A stretch of DNA of 64,000 bases from Chitinophaga filiformis (GTDB taxonomy: Bacteria; Bacteroidota; Bacteroidia; Chitinophagales; Chitinophagaceae): the NCBI RefSeq assembly GCF_900102545.1, contig NZ_FNBN01000004.1, positions 420,480 to 484,479 of the forward strand, written 5' to 3'. Positions 8,946 through 17,250 of this stretch are shown here, in pieces. Under the pieces are notes generated by a model. It had not been told where the DNA came from and made no database searches. It saw nothing but the letters and a program-made list of their open reading frames with translations. The position numbers and the translations under genes are program-made. Every line of letters starts with the position of its first letter. Position 1 is the stretch's first letter.

Positions 8946-9608
8946 TTACATGCTGATATAATTCATCAGCAGGTCATAGTTCTTTTTCAGCAGGTCTTCT
9001 TCCTGCTCTTCCGTAATGGTATATTTAATATTGTAGTTGAAACGTTCGAAAGTAGCCAGCAATCCATGCAGTTCCTGACGGTTTGTTTTCAGGAGCACTT
9101 CCAGCCGGCCGGAAGCAGGATTGGTAATGGTGCTCACGCTCAGCAGTGTTACATCATTTGATTCTGCGATACGGGCTATTTCACTGAGGCTGTAATCACG
9201 CGGATCAAGGTCCAGCGCCAGTATACCTCCATGTTCCTTCACACCGTTGTATTGTGCCAGCGCAGACAGCAGGCTGTCTTTGGTGAGCACGCCGATATAT
9301 TCTTTTTCCTGGCTGATAACAGGCAGTACGGCAAGTTTCATTTCATGGAAGAGACGTATGGCTTCAAAGAAATGTGCATTCTCTGCAATAGCCGGTTTAG
9401 GGCCGTTGTATTCCATATTCTCCAGCGCTACTTCCGGATCTTCCAGGTCCAGTATGTCATCTTCCTCTACCAGCGCCAGGTACTTGTTTTCCAATACCAG
9501 CGGCAGTTGCGTCAGATGATATTCATTCATCAGGCGCAGTGCCCTAGATCCCGGATCCAGTGGATGCAGAATAGGAACAACCGTTGATATCAGATCTCTT
9601 GCCAGCAT
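8946..9608 (-). CDS. CBS-domain protein
   Basis: The 220-residue soluble protein has two CBS motifs in the first 125 residues (LARDLISTVVPILHPLDPGSRALRLM... and PAIAENAHFFEAIRLFHEMKLAVLPVI..GVLTKDSLL), then an ACT-like or regulatory C-terminal part (about 140-200). CBS pairs commonly bind adenine nucleotides and act as energy or ligand sensors. No enzymatic domain is present. It heads the minus-strand run leading to nadK and bamA; a nucleotide-sensing role beside NAD kinase is plausible but inferred. Confidence 0.85.
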   Translation of the reverse strand: MLARDLISTVVPILHPLDPGSRALRLMNEYHLTQLPLVLENKYLALVEEDDILDLEDPEVALENMEYNGPKPAIAENAHFFEAIRLFHEMKLAVLPVISQEKEYIGVLTKDSLLSALAQYNGVKEHGGILALDLDPRDYSLSEIARIAESNDVTLLSVSTITNPASGRLEVLLKTNRQELHGLLATFERFNYNIKYTITEEQEEDLLKKNYDLLMNYISM

Positions 9609-9766
9609 TGTGTATTAGACTATTATGATACAATAATAAGAAAAGAATCGCGAACAGTGCTTTTACGCGAAAGAATTATGATAAGCGGGTACACTGTTTA
9701 TATATACGAAACGCCGGTTTATTATGGTTTGTTACATGAGATACCGGGAATCTTTTTCTTCAAACA

Positions 9767-9798
9767 GAGAGGCTGCCTCCTTTTGGAAACAGCCTCTC
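9767..9798 (-). terminator. Hairpin downstream of the alpha/beta hydrolase gene
   Basis: A 9-bp perfect inverted repeat (GAGAGGCTG at 9767-9775, CAGCCTCTC at 9790-9798) follows the stop of the hydrolase gene at 9851. The U-tract on the minus strand is poor, so termination efficiency is uncertain. Confidence 0.5.
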
Positions 9799-9850
9799 GT
9801 AAAATCTTTATTCGCCAAGGTTTATAGCATCAGTTTTACAGTTGTCCGGT

Positions 9851-10624
9851 TTATTGATCTTTCAACTTGTCAAGAAAAGGATGCAGGATTTTGTTGAATT
9901 CTTCCGGCCGCTCCATCATTGGTGCGTGACCGCATTTATCGATGAAATGCAGTTCTGAGTTAGGTATGAGCTTTTTGAACTCCTCGCCTACCATTGGTGG
10001 CGTTACAGTATCGTTCAGTCCCCAAACGAGCAGTGTAGGTATTTTAATCTCACGCAGTTCTTCGCCCAGGTTGTGGCGGATAGCAGATTTTGCCAGGGTG
10101 ATGATCTTGATCACCTTGAGGCGGTTAGTAGTGATATCGAACACTTCGTCTACCAGTTCTTTGGTAGCCATAGCAGGATCATAGAAAGTCAGCTCCGTTT
10201 TCTTACGGATGTATTCATAATCTCCGCGCTTAGGATAAGTTTCTCCCATACCGTTTTCAAACAAACCGGAACTACCTGTGAGTATCAATGATTTAACAGG
10301 CGCTTCAGGATGTTTGAGCAGGTATACGAGTCCCACGTGTCCTCCGAGAGAGTTACCCAGAAGGTGCACGTTGGTGTATCCCATCGTCTCAATAAACTTG
10401 TGAACGTATTTTGCCAGTCCTGCTACAGACGTATCCAGAATATTCAGATCAAACAGAGGTAAAATCGGAACCACCACTCTATTATAGTGACGGAAATGAT
10501 CAATCAAACCAGAGAAGTTGCTCATCGCACCGAATAAACCATGCAGCAGTACTAATGGCTCTCCCTCCCCTTCCTCAATGAATTTAAACTTTCCCTGTGT
10601 TTTAATTTCGTAAACCATTGCCAA
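9851..10624 (-). CDS. Alpha/beta hydrolase
   Basis: The 257-residue protein has the alpha/beta-hydrolase fold: oxyanion region HGLFGAMSNF (29-38), nucleophile elbow GNSLGG (Ser near 93), an acidic residue in LNDTVTPP and the catalytic His in CGHAPMMERP near the C-terminus. There is no signal peptide, so it is cytosolic. The substrate cannot be told from sequence. It is monocistronic or the end of a minus-strand run with CvpA. Confidence 0.88.
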   Translation of the reverse strand: MAMVYEIKTQGKFKFIEEGEGEPLVLLHGLFGAMSNFSGLIDHFRHYNRVVVPILPLFDLNILDTSVAGLAKYVHKFIETMGYTNVHLLGNSLGGHVGLVYLLKHPEAPVKSLILTGSSGLFENGMGETYPKRGDYEYIRKKTELTFYDPAMATKELVDEVFDITTNRLKVIKIITLAKSAIRHNLGEELREIKIPTLLVWGLNDTVTPPMVGEEFKKLIPNSELHFIDKCGHAPMMERPEEFNKILHPFLDKLKDQ

Positions 10625-10689
10625 AGCTTGAAAGTCAATTTTGCGCTAAAATAATTCTTTTTATTAATTCAAATAATCTTTGAAGCGAG

Positions 10690-11232
10690 CTAAGTAGATT
10701 GTATTTCTTTCGCTGCGTTGTCAAAAAATGACTGTAGATTTTCAAACATATCCTTAAAAACAGGAACGATTTTACCCCACAAATTCATCATCACCGGTCC
10801 CAGATGTTCTATGTAGGGATAGACTACCGATTGCATCTTGAGTTCCGGGCTTAACCAGTACAGTTGATTGGCAATCCATAAAAGGATGCTGTATACGATG
10901 ATAAAGATAGCACTATATAATATAATTCCACCTAATTTGTTTAACCAGCCCAGCATTGCCGCTTCCACCATCTTCTGGATAAGGGTAGCCCCGAACCTGA
11001 CAGCGAACACTACTCCTACAAAAAGTGCAATAAAGGATAAAACCGGTAACCAACGGGTATGCATCCCCCAATGTTCCTGTGCATACAGGGCAGTCACTGT
11101 GGATAGTTTCAACGCAACTGCAAGTCCCAGGGTGACCGCAATAAAAGAGAAAACGGCTACGATAAGCCCCCGGCTGTATCCTTTATATATGGCTATTACC
11201 ATCAGGATGGCGAAAACTATATCTATGCCCAT
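10690..11232 (-). CDS. cvpA: CvpA family membrane protein
   Basis: The 180-residue protein has four predicted membrane segments (about 2-20, 28-44, 63-85, 100-122) and the CvpA/colicin V production pattern: an N-terminal D-I-V-F-A-I-L segment followed by YKGYSRGLIVAVFSF, where the Gly-Arg-Gly loop is characteristic. CvpA proteins are inner-membrane proteins linked to envelope homeostasis and purine metabolism operons; the biochemical role is not established. Neighbours yqeY and gldC lie upstream on the same strand. Confidence 0.85.
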   Translation of the reverse strand: MGIDIVFAILMVIAIYKGYSRGLIVAVFSFIAVTLGLAVALKLSTVTALYAQEHWGMHTRWLPVLSFIALFVGVVFAVRFGATLIQKMVEAAMLGWLNKLGGIILYSAIFIIVYSILLWIANQLYWLSPELKMQSVVYPYIEHLGPVMMNLWGKIVPVFKDMFENLQSFFDNAAKEIQST

Positions 11233-11305
11233 GATTTCAATAGGATAAAAAGGGAGATACCGGATAACCGGCCAATACGCGTCTGGTCAGTCATCCGGTA
11301 CCTGG

Positions 11306-11758
11306 TTATTTAGCCAACAGTTCTTTTACCAGTGTGGAAATAGCCTTTCCATCGGCCTTTCCGGCCAGTTGTTTGGAGGCTACGCCCATTACCTTACCCA
11401 TATCGGCAGGTGAACTGGCGCCTGTTGCGGCGATTATTTCAGTAATAGCAGTTCTCAGTTCCGCTTCATCCATCTGTTTTGGCAGGTATTTTTCAATCAC
11501 TGCCAGCTCCTCTTCTTCTTTTACGGCGAGGTCTTCACGGTTCTGTTTACGGAATATCTCCAGGGAGTCTTTCCTTTGTTTAGCCAGCTTCTGCAGGAGT
11601 TTTGTTTCGTCATCCTGAGTCAGCTCTGCTCCACCACCTTCTGCTGTTTTGGCCAGCAATATTGCAGCTTTGATAGCGCGCAGGGCACGCAGTTCAGCTT
11701 CACTTTTTGCCAGCATCGCTGCCTTGATGGCGGCGTTAACATTTAATTCTAATGACAT
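11306..11758 (-). CDS. yqeY: GatB/YqeY domain-containing protein
   Basis: This 150-residue, largely helical protein corresponds to the tRNA-binding tail domain of GatB as a stand-alone protein (YqeY). The conserved C-terminal block TGASSPADMGKVMGVASKQLAGKADG is present. YqeY may assist amidotransferase or tRNA function, but its role is unproven. The length is normal for the family. It lies 24 bases downstream of gldC. Confidence 0.93.
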   Translation of the reverse strand: MSLELNVNAAIKAAMLAKSEAELRALRAIKAAILLAKTAEGGGAELTQDDETKLLQKLAKQRKDSLEIFRKQNREDLAVKEEEELAVIEKYLPKQMDEAELRTAITEIIAATGASSPADMGKVMGVASKQLAGKADGKAISTLVKELLAK

Positions 11759-11782
11759 ATGTGGTTGTTTTAAGGTTATGGC

Positions 11783-12130
11783 TTATTGTTCCGCCTTCTG
11801 CTTTTCTTCGAATTTCTTATAGAAATCTTTGGCAAAAGCACGGAGATCATCCGCCTGGTCCTTGTATGGCGTTGCACGCTGATAAGTATCAGCCATGGTC
11901 ATTAATGTCTGGAAAAAGAAATCAGCCATTTCATCCACCATCATTTGTTTTGTCCATAAGTCTATACGCAGCGCGGTTTTGTCTCCACCATCCCAAAAGG
12001 CGATCATCATTGCCTTTGCCTGCTGGAAACGGTCTGACTCAGAGCTGTCAGTTGCCCTCCATTCTATATTTTCAGGTATCCTGTCATTGTCCAGGCCCAC
12101 CTGAATCTGTATGGTAGATGTCTTTCCCAT
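11783..12130 (-). CDS. gldC: Gliding motility protein GldC
   Basis: The protein has 115 residues when started at MGKTSTIQIQV (ATG 12128-12130). The pattern IQVGLDNDRIPENIEWRATDS, WDGGDKTALRIDLWTKQMMVDEMADFFFQTL and MADTYQRATPY is that of GldC, a cytoplasmic protein of Bacteroidota first tied to gliding in Flavobacterium. It is often found outside motility clusters, including in non-gliding species. Six upstream codons (to 12148) are possible but unlike the family start. No gldB is beside it here. Confidence 0.88.
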   Translation of the reverse strand: MGKTSTIQIQVGLDNDRIPENIEWRATDSSESDRFQQAKAMMIAFWDGGDKTALRIDLWTKQMMVDEMADFFFQTLMTMADTYQRATPYKDQADDLRAFAKDFYKKFEEKQKAEQ

Positions 12131-12180
12131 GATATTAGTTGTTCCCAAATTTTAAGAACCGCAAATTTAGTATTAATTGG

Positions 12181-13275
12181 CTAATCTATAATCAGTGCGT
12201 CAAATGCCGCTGTCCCGCCTGCCTTCTTTATTTTACCCAGCAGTCGGCTTCTCAGTTCCTCATCTTTATACAGCAGGCACATTTTATCTGCCAGGTCTTC
12301 CAGGTTTTCCGGGTCGGTATATAGAACCGCATCTCCGCCCGCTTCCCTTGCTGCTGCGCCTTCCATGGCAATAACCGGCACTTCACACTGCATAGCAGCA
12401 TATACCGGCATCGCTACTCCTGCAAAACGTGTTGGATACACCAGGGCATAAGCGCCTGCCACTATTCCCGCCAGGCTGGCCTGATCGGCATCCGGTATTA
12501 ACACCACATCATTCCGGTATTTATAGGAGGGTAATGAACCTGTGATTTCCGCACCAGCGGCTGTTTCTGATCCTACCAGTAACAATTTCATATTCGAATG
12601 CAACCTGCGCTTCAATGCAGAAAATGCCTTGAGCAGGGGCATCAGGTTATTTTTCGGGTGGATACTACCTACCGCCACGAAATACTCCACGCTGCCGGCA
12701 TAAGTGCTCTTCACGTCCTCCCTATCCTCCCATTGCAGCGGCTGATAACTGCTGTCAATAGCAGGCAGCAATACACGCAGTTTAGCGGCGGCATCAGGAG
12801 CATACTGCAATATATCCTGTTCCAGCGTATGCGACAGCACAATCACCTTTTTTGCCTGCCGGATATACCTGACCAGGTTCTTTTTCAGAAAGCGTTGTCT
12901 GGAAACCGGTATACCGGCTACTCCATGCAGAAAGCCCATGTCGCTGATCACCAGGTGCGCCGGTACCTTACTACGTAAAGGTATTTTCCCGTCCATGCCC
13001 AGGAAAAGATCTAACTGTTGTTTCTTAATAGCGCTGACCAGCTTCCATTCCAGCCACAGGTACTGCTGCCAGCTGCGATGCCCCGCAAGCGGGACCACCA
13101 CAGTTGTCACATTCTCCGGCCACTGTAAAGCTGCCGGCGGAGCCTGATCAAAAAAGAAAATGAACTGGTGTTCCGGGTGTGACCGGCATAGTCCCGACAG
13201 TAGATCCCTGATGATATTACCTGTATCCGCAGGGGTATCCTGCAACACACAGGAGGCATTCACTCCTATACGCAT
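12181..13275 (-). CDS. Glycosyltransferase family 4 (GT-B fold)
   Basis: The 364-residue cytosolic protein has a GT-B layout: an N-terminal acceptor domain beginning MRIGVNASCVLQDTPADTG, and a C-terminal donor-binding domain with VGSIHPKNNLMPLLKAFSALK and the GT4 block VYPTRFAGVAMPVYAAMQCEVPVIAM, where usual EGFG is replaced by RFAG. It would transfer a sugar from a nucleotide donor to a surface glycan or lipid; donor and acceptor cannot be told. The short spacer to gldC suggests possible co-transcription. Confidence 0.85.
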   Translation of the reverse strand: MRIGVNASCVLQDTPADTGNIIRDLLSGLCRSHPEHQFIFFFDQAPPAALQWPENVTTVVVPLAGHRSWQQYLWLEWKLVSAIKKQQLDLFLGMDGKIPLRSKVPAHLVISDMGFLHGVAGIPVSRQRFLKKNLVRYIRQAKKVIVLSHTLEQDILQYAPDAAAKLRVLLPAIDSSYQPLQWEDREDVKSTYAGSVEYFVAVGSIHPKNNLMPLLKAFSALKRRLHSNMKLLLVGSETAAGAEITGSLPSYKYRNDVVLIPDADQASLAGIVAGAYALVYPTRFAGVAMPVYAAMQCEVPVIAMEGAAAREAGGDAVLYTDPENLEDLADKMCLLYKDEELRSRLLGKIKKAGGTAAFDALIID

Positions 13276-13387
13276 AGTTTAGCTGCTTAATCTGCAGGTG
13301 CAAAGCTATGCAGAAATAAGAATTACGGAGGATGATTTAGGAAAATGCAAAGTTAAAATACTATTAAGAAAGCCTGGTTTCAGTTGT

Positions 13388-13442
13388 GTTGCTTGTTCGT
13401 CGCTTGTTCGTCGCTAGTTCGTTGCTTCTTCGCTGCTTGTTC
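13388..13442. repeat. Five tandem 11-bp units
   Basis: Five back-to-back units of consensus GTYGCTTGTTC (starts at 13388, 13399, 13410, 13421, 13432) differ from each other by one or two bases. They lie between a glycosyltransferase gene and the terminator of a lipoprotein gene and are non-coding on both strands as far as I can see. Confidence 0.9.
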
Positions 13443-13456
13443 TCTCTTAATCCCAA

Positions 13457-13494
13457 TAAAAAAGCCAAACCCTTACTGGTAAAGGATCTGGCTC
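13457..13494 (-). terminator. Terminator of the lipoprotein gene
   Basis: An imperfect hairpin (AGCCA..CCTT / AAGG..TGGCT, 13463-13493) is followed on the minus strand by a U-tract (A-run at 13458-13463 on plus), about 45 bases after the lipoprotein stop. Confidence 0.75.
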
Positions 13495-13540
13495 TAAAGT
13501 ATAATAACAGGTCGTATCACGAAGTGATACTATTTTACCT

Positions 13541-13963
13541 TTATTCGTCTGATTTATTTGTGATCCAGAAAGTCTTCGTGATCTTGTTATTCTCGTTGCT
13601 ACCGGAAGTAATGGTGATAGTCACCTTTACTGTACGGACCGGTTCCAGTCCCACCAGGGTAACATTGATAACACTGTCTTTGGAAGGTGCTACCGGGTTC
13701 TGAGGGAATACAATACCCCCCGGATCGGTGATAGCGTCCACTTTGATATTTACACCACCCTCAGGCATGACAGAATTGATCTTTACCTGGAAAGTATAGC
13801 TGCTACCGGGAGATGCGGTATATTGTCCTTCCGCTACGTTTTCTAAGGTCACCTTCAGGCCTTCCTCTTCAGGCTTAGGCTCAATAGGTCCTTTTTTCTT
13901 GCAGGCGGAAAATGTGATTGCTAAGAGGGCTAAGGTTGTAAAAAGATATGATTTCAAAGGCAT
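13541..13963 (-). CDS. Hypothetical lipoprotein
   Basis: The 140-residue product has a lipoprotein signal peptide: a charged start MPLKSY, a hydrophobic core and a TFSAC lipobox (Cys near 21) followed by KKKGPIEPKPEEE, a positively charged then acidic/proline tether. The rest is predicted beta-rich (VNIKVDAITDPGG, SVINVTLVGLEPVRTVKVTITIT), resembling a single immunoglobulin-like domain. It should be anchored in the outer or inner membrane facing the periplasm. The function is unknown. It is monocistronic with its own terminator. Confidence 0.75.
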   Translation of the reverse strand: MPLKSYLFTTLALLAITFSACKKKGPIEPKPEEEGLKVTLENVAEGQYTASPGSSYTFQVKINSVMPEGGVNIKVDAITDPGGIVFPQNPVAPSKDSVINVTLVGLEPVRTVKVTITITSGSNENNKITKTFWITNKSDE

Positions 13964-14020
13964 AGTAAAGATTTATGGATAAGGGTAAAATTAGTCGTTT
14001 TTTTAATGCGATCCAAGTGT

Positions 14021-15166
14021 TTACTGCCGCACATCCATGGCGTCCCGTAGCCCGTTCCCTAACAGATTAAAGGCCAATACCATCACCATAATAGCCAATC
14101 CGGGAATTAACGCCAACATCGGGTTGTGGGTGATGATGAAGTTATAGTTCTCCTTGATCATCAGGCCCCAGGAAGGCTGCGGCGGCTGTACACCTACTCC
14201 CAGGAAGCTAAGACCCGCTTCGACCACAATAGCGGTGGCAAAATTGCCTGCTGCTACCACCATCACCGGACCCAGAATATTGGGCAGTATATGCCGGCCT
14301 ATCGTCCGTGCATGACCAAAGCCCAGGGCCCTGGTAGCTTCTATAAAAGGCAGTTCCCGCAATGCCATTACCTGCCCGCGGATAATCCTGGCTACATTTA
14401 CCCACATGGTCAGTCCTACGGCAATGAATACCTGCCAGAAACCCTTACCCAGTGCCAGCGTAATAGCAAATACCAGCAGTAAGGTAGGCACCGCCCAGAT
14501 CACATTCACCAGCCACATGATCACTTCATCGGTCACTCCCCGGAAATAACCAGCCACTGCCCCCAATACAATACCAATGGTCAGGGAAATGATCACAGCA
14601 ATACAACCCACACTCAGACTTACCCTTGTTCCCACCAGCAGGCGGCTCAGAATGTCCCTTCCGAATTTATCCGTTCCCAACCAATAGGTGCGTTCTTTAA
14701 TCCTGTTACTGACAATCTCCTGCTGCCATTGCTTTAACCTGTTACCAGGCACCATATCCTTTGCAAATAATACCTTCCCCAGGTTATACCGCTCTGTCAC
14801 TGTTTCCTCCTCATCCATGTATTTCGCTACAACGATGTCGTTGCCGGCAAAACGCCAGCTACGGACAGGGATATAGGTAACCGTATCAGGCTGTCCGTTT
14901 ATCAGCCTGGAGAAAAAGCCCGTTCGACTTACCTGTCGTTCCGCCTGCATGGCCAGTACATGAATACGGAAGCCTGGTTTTTGGCCGCTGGTCTCCAGCA
15001 TCATCCTGTTGGCATACGGCGTACCGTCTGGTGCCAGCTGGTAGGCCAATACACTAACTATCACCGCTATCACAATCAACAGCATGCCTGCTACGGCACC
15101 TGTATTGCGCCGCAATCTTTTCCAGGCATTACTGCCAAATGATGACCTGCTGTTGCTGTCAGACAT
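14021..15166 (-). CDS. Peptide/nickel ABC transporter permease (OppC/DppC type)
   Basis: The protein has about 381 residues: an N-terminal membrane segment (about 20-42) preceded by a basic KRLRRN stretch, a periplasmic insert of about 110 residues, then a five-helix BPD_transp_1 core. The permease signature region is present as EAARALG-like EATRALGFGHARTIGRHILPN. OppC-type subunits pair with OppB and ATPases to import oligopeptides. No partner gene is in the window, so it is a dispersed subunit. The start is taken at ATG 15164-15166, because the longer form would overlap the upstream glycosyltransferase gene by 25 bases. Confidence 0.88.
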   Translation of the reverse strand: MSDSNSRSSFGSNAWKRLRRNTGAVAGMLLIVIAVIVSVLAYQLAPDGTPYANRMMLETSGQKPGFRIHVLAMQAERQVSRTGFFSRLINGQPDTVTYIPVRSWRFAGNDIVVAKYMDEEETVTERYNLGKVLFAKDMVPGNRLKQWQQEIVSNRIKERTYWLGTDKFGRDILSRLLVGTRVSLSVGCIAVIISLTIGIVLGAVAGYFRGVTDEVIMWLVNVIWAVPTLLLVFAITLALGKGFWQVFIAVGLTMWVNVARIIRGQVMALRELPFIEATRALGFGHARTIGRHILPNILGPVMVVAAGNFATAIVVEAGLSFLGVGVQPPQPSWGLMIKENYNFIITHNPMLALIPGLAIMVMVLAFNLLGNGLRDAMDVRQ

Positions 15167-15171
15167 ATTGC

Positions 15172-16314
15172 TTATTTGACTTTTCGTCCCTTCCACTGGT
15201 AAGAACCAAACTTACCCAGCCAACCTGCTACTACAATGTAAGGAATATGGAAGAACTGTCCGGGAATAAACCTTGATAATAAAGCAGTTTTATCAAAGAA
15301 ACGCGCGACAGGTACCATAAAATAAAACTCAACCAGGATCTTATAGATCAGCAACCCAACGAACCACATGCGCCATGCCGGCAGGAACAGCGCTGCAATA
15401 CCTGCCAGCAACATACCCGCGTTCCAGAAATATACCAGCGCCAGTACCCAGGTCAGTCGTTTATCATCGTATTTATCTGCTTTGGAAGACCAGCGTATCC
15501 GCTGGTGCATGAATGCCTTAAATGTATCTACCGGCAAGGTACGTACAATCGTCTCCTCACTCTTCATGTATAATACACCGGCCGGATATGCACGATAGAT
15601 CTTGAACATCAGCAGCATATCATCGCCGGAGGCAATATTATCTATTCCTTTGAAACCTCCTACTTCGTAAAACACCTTACGTTCATACGCCAGGTTAGCA
15701 CCATTACACATCGTACCTGACTTCAATGCGGCCAATGCACCTGTAATACCCTGCATCGTCATGAAGTCCAGCGACTGCAAAACTTTGAAGAAGTTATGCT
15801 CCTGGTAAAAACTAACCGGCGCGGCAATGAATTTAGGCTGATAGGTTTCATAAAACTGTACCATCCGTGTGATCCATTCAGGTCCCATCACACAATCAGC
15901 ATCAGTGGTCATGATGATATCGCCGGTAGCGCGTTCCACCGCCATTTCTATCGCCTTCTTTTTATAGGAATTCAGTCGCTGTTCTGCGCTCAGATGTTGA
16001 CTCAACTGTAACAGCTGCACATTGGATGCAGGAAAATGTCTTACTACATCAGCCGTAGCATCCGTAGAAAAATCATCGATCACAATTACTTCGAATAAAT
16101 GAGCGGGATAGGTCTGTGCCTTTAATGCCTGTAAAAGAGGAGGCAGATTCGCTTCCTCATCCCTCGCGGGAATGATCACTGTTACCTTTGTATGACCGCT
16201 TACAGGTTTCGCAGGTTTGAAAGCGGGCAAACTTTTCCAACCCTGTCCATAACGTAACATTAAATAACCGTAAACAAGACCTAAGCCGAACAGGATCGAT
16301 AGAATAATATACAT
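15172..16314 (-). CDS. Membrane-anchored glycosyltransferase family 2
   Basis: The 380-residue protein has an N-terminal membrane helix (2-16), a GT-A domain (about 48-280) with KVTVIIPARDEEANL, DDFSTDATADVV, the metal-binding TTDADC (DxD) and the QRIRW acceptor motif, and then three C-terminal membrane helices. This is the architecture of processive or lipid-directed GT2 enzymes such as poly-GlcNAc or carotenoid glycosyltransferases. The product cannot be decided. It lies immediately upstream of the OppC-like gene (6 bases), probably in the same transcript. Confidence 0.9.
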   Translation of the reverse strand: MYIILSILFGLGLVYGYLMLRYGQGWKSLPAFKPAKPVSGHTKVTVIIPARDEEANLPPLLQALKAQTYPAHLFEVIVIDDFSTDATADVVRHFPASNVQLLQLSQHLSAEQRLNSYKKKAIEMAVERATGDIIMTTDADCVMGPEWITRMVQFYETYQPKFIAAPVSFYQEHNFFKVLQSLDFMTMQGITGALAALKSGTMCNGANLAYERKVFYEVGGFKGIDNIASGDDMLLMFKIYRAYPAGVLYMKSEETIVRTLPVDTFKAFMHQRIRWSSKADKYDDKRLTWVLALVYFWNAGMLLAGIAALFLPAWRMWFVGLLIYKILVEFYFMVPVARFFDKTALLSRFIPGQFFHIPYIVVAGWLGKFGSYQWKGRKVK

Positions 16315-16374
16315 AGCCGAGACGATAGTCTGCAGAGCATTATCTGCAGATGATTGTATGTTGTTGTTACTATT

Positions 16375-17178
16375 TTAAAAACTATGGTTTTTAATCACTT
16401 CTGCCGCATCTTCACCAATGAGCTGATGTCCCTTTTCCATTACCACCATTTCGCATGGGAAGGTACCATCCATAAAGCGTACGCCCAACACGGGCGGTAT
16501 TACGCGGTCATATTTTCCGAACAGCAGTAGTGTCTGTATCTTATACTTTTTCAGCAGCTGTTTACACAGTTTTCTGTCCGGCATCATCTTACCCATACAG
16601 GTCCACACAAAATACACCCGTTCCCGCTTTTCCAAAGTGTTCATACTGTTGAAAGTGAACTTGTGCAGTCCTTTACTGATAAAACGCATTCCGCGCCAGG
16701 TATGCAGCAATCCGAAGAACAACTGCGGATGGTAAGTGCAGTATTTAAACAGTTTATTGCCGGTACGTGTCTGTGTGGCAAATAGGTGCCAGGAATTATC
16801 TTTTAACCCATCCGCTGCCAGCAGGTACAGGCGGTCTATCTTTTCTGCCAGCAGTTGCACAGCGCATAAAGCTACCCTCCCTCCCATACTATACCCCATC
16901 AGGGAAAAAGTAGAAAAGCCATACTGTTCCAGAATGAGTAATATTACTGCTTTCAGATCATCCATCTCAAATGCCCGCTCTTCGTTCCACTCTGTCAGTC
17001 CGTGCAGGGGCATATCCAGCGCTACAATTGTAAAATGTTGTCCCAGTGTGTAATGCAGCCGGCTAAAGGTATTGGCATTTTCACCAAAACCGTGCAGGCA
17101 GATGAGCAATTCCTCTCCTGTTCCATCGCTGACAGCATGGAAAAGGCTTTTCCGATATGGGAAAAAAGAGGAGGACAT
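16375..17178 (-). CDS. Alpha/beta hydrolase
   Basis: The 267-residue protein has an oxyanion motif HGFGENANTF (29-38), a nucleophile elbow GYSMGG (Ser near 96), an acid in GKYDRVIPP and a catalytic His in KGHQLIGED near the C-terminus, so the triad is complete. There is no signal peptide. Its substrate is unknown. The gene is divergent from the acyl-CoA dehydrogenase gene with a 72-base gap, and its promoter abuts the start codon (17183-17214), suggesting a leaderless message. Confidence 0.87.
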   Translation of the reverse strand: MSSSFFPYRKSLFHAVSDGTGEELLICLHGFGENANTFSRLHYTLGQHFTIVALDMPLHGLTEWNEERAFEMDDLKAVILLILEQYGFSTFSLMGYSMGGRVALCAVQLLAEKIDRLYLLAADGLKDNSWHLFATQTRTGNKLFKYCTYHPQLFFGLLHTWRGMRFISKGLHKFTFNSMNTLEKRERVYFVWTCMGKMMPDRKLCKQLLKKYKIQTLLLFGKYDRVIPPVLGVRFMDGTFPCEMVVMEKGHQLIGEDAAEVIKNHSF

Positions 17179-17182
17179 GACA

Positions 17183-17214
17183 CAAATGTATCAACTTTTG
17201 CCGTTTGGCCTAAA
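17183..17214 (-). promoter_or_regulatory. Promoter of the alpha/beta hydrolase gene, abutting the ATG
   Basis: On the minus strand, TTTA (17211-17214) is followed after 20 bases by TACATTTG (17183-17190), near-consensus for Bacteroidota sigma. The -7 box ends only 4 bases before the ATG, so the transcript would start at or next to the start codon. Confidence 0.6.
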
Positions 17215-17250
17215 CTAAGTAAATTACAATAGGACCAAAAAAAATTCAGG

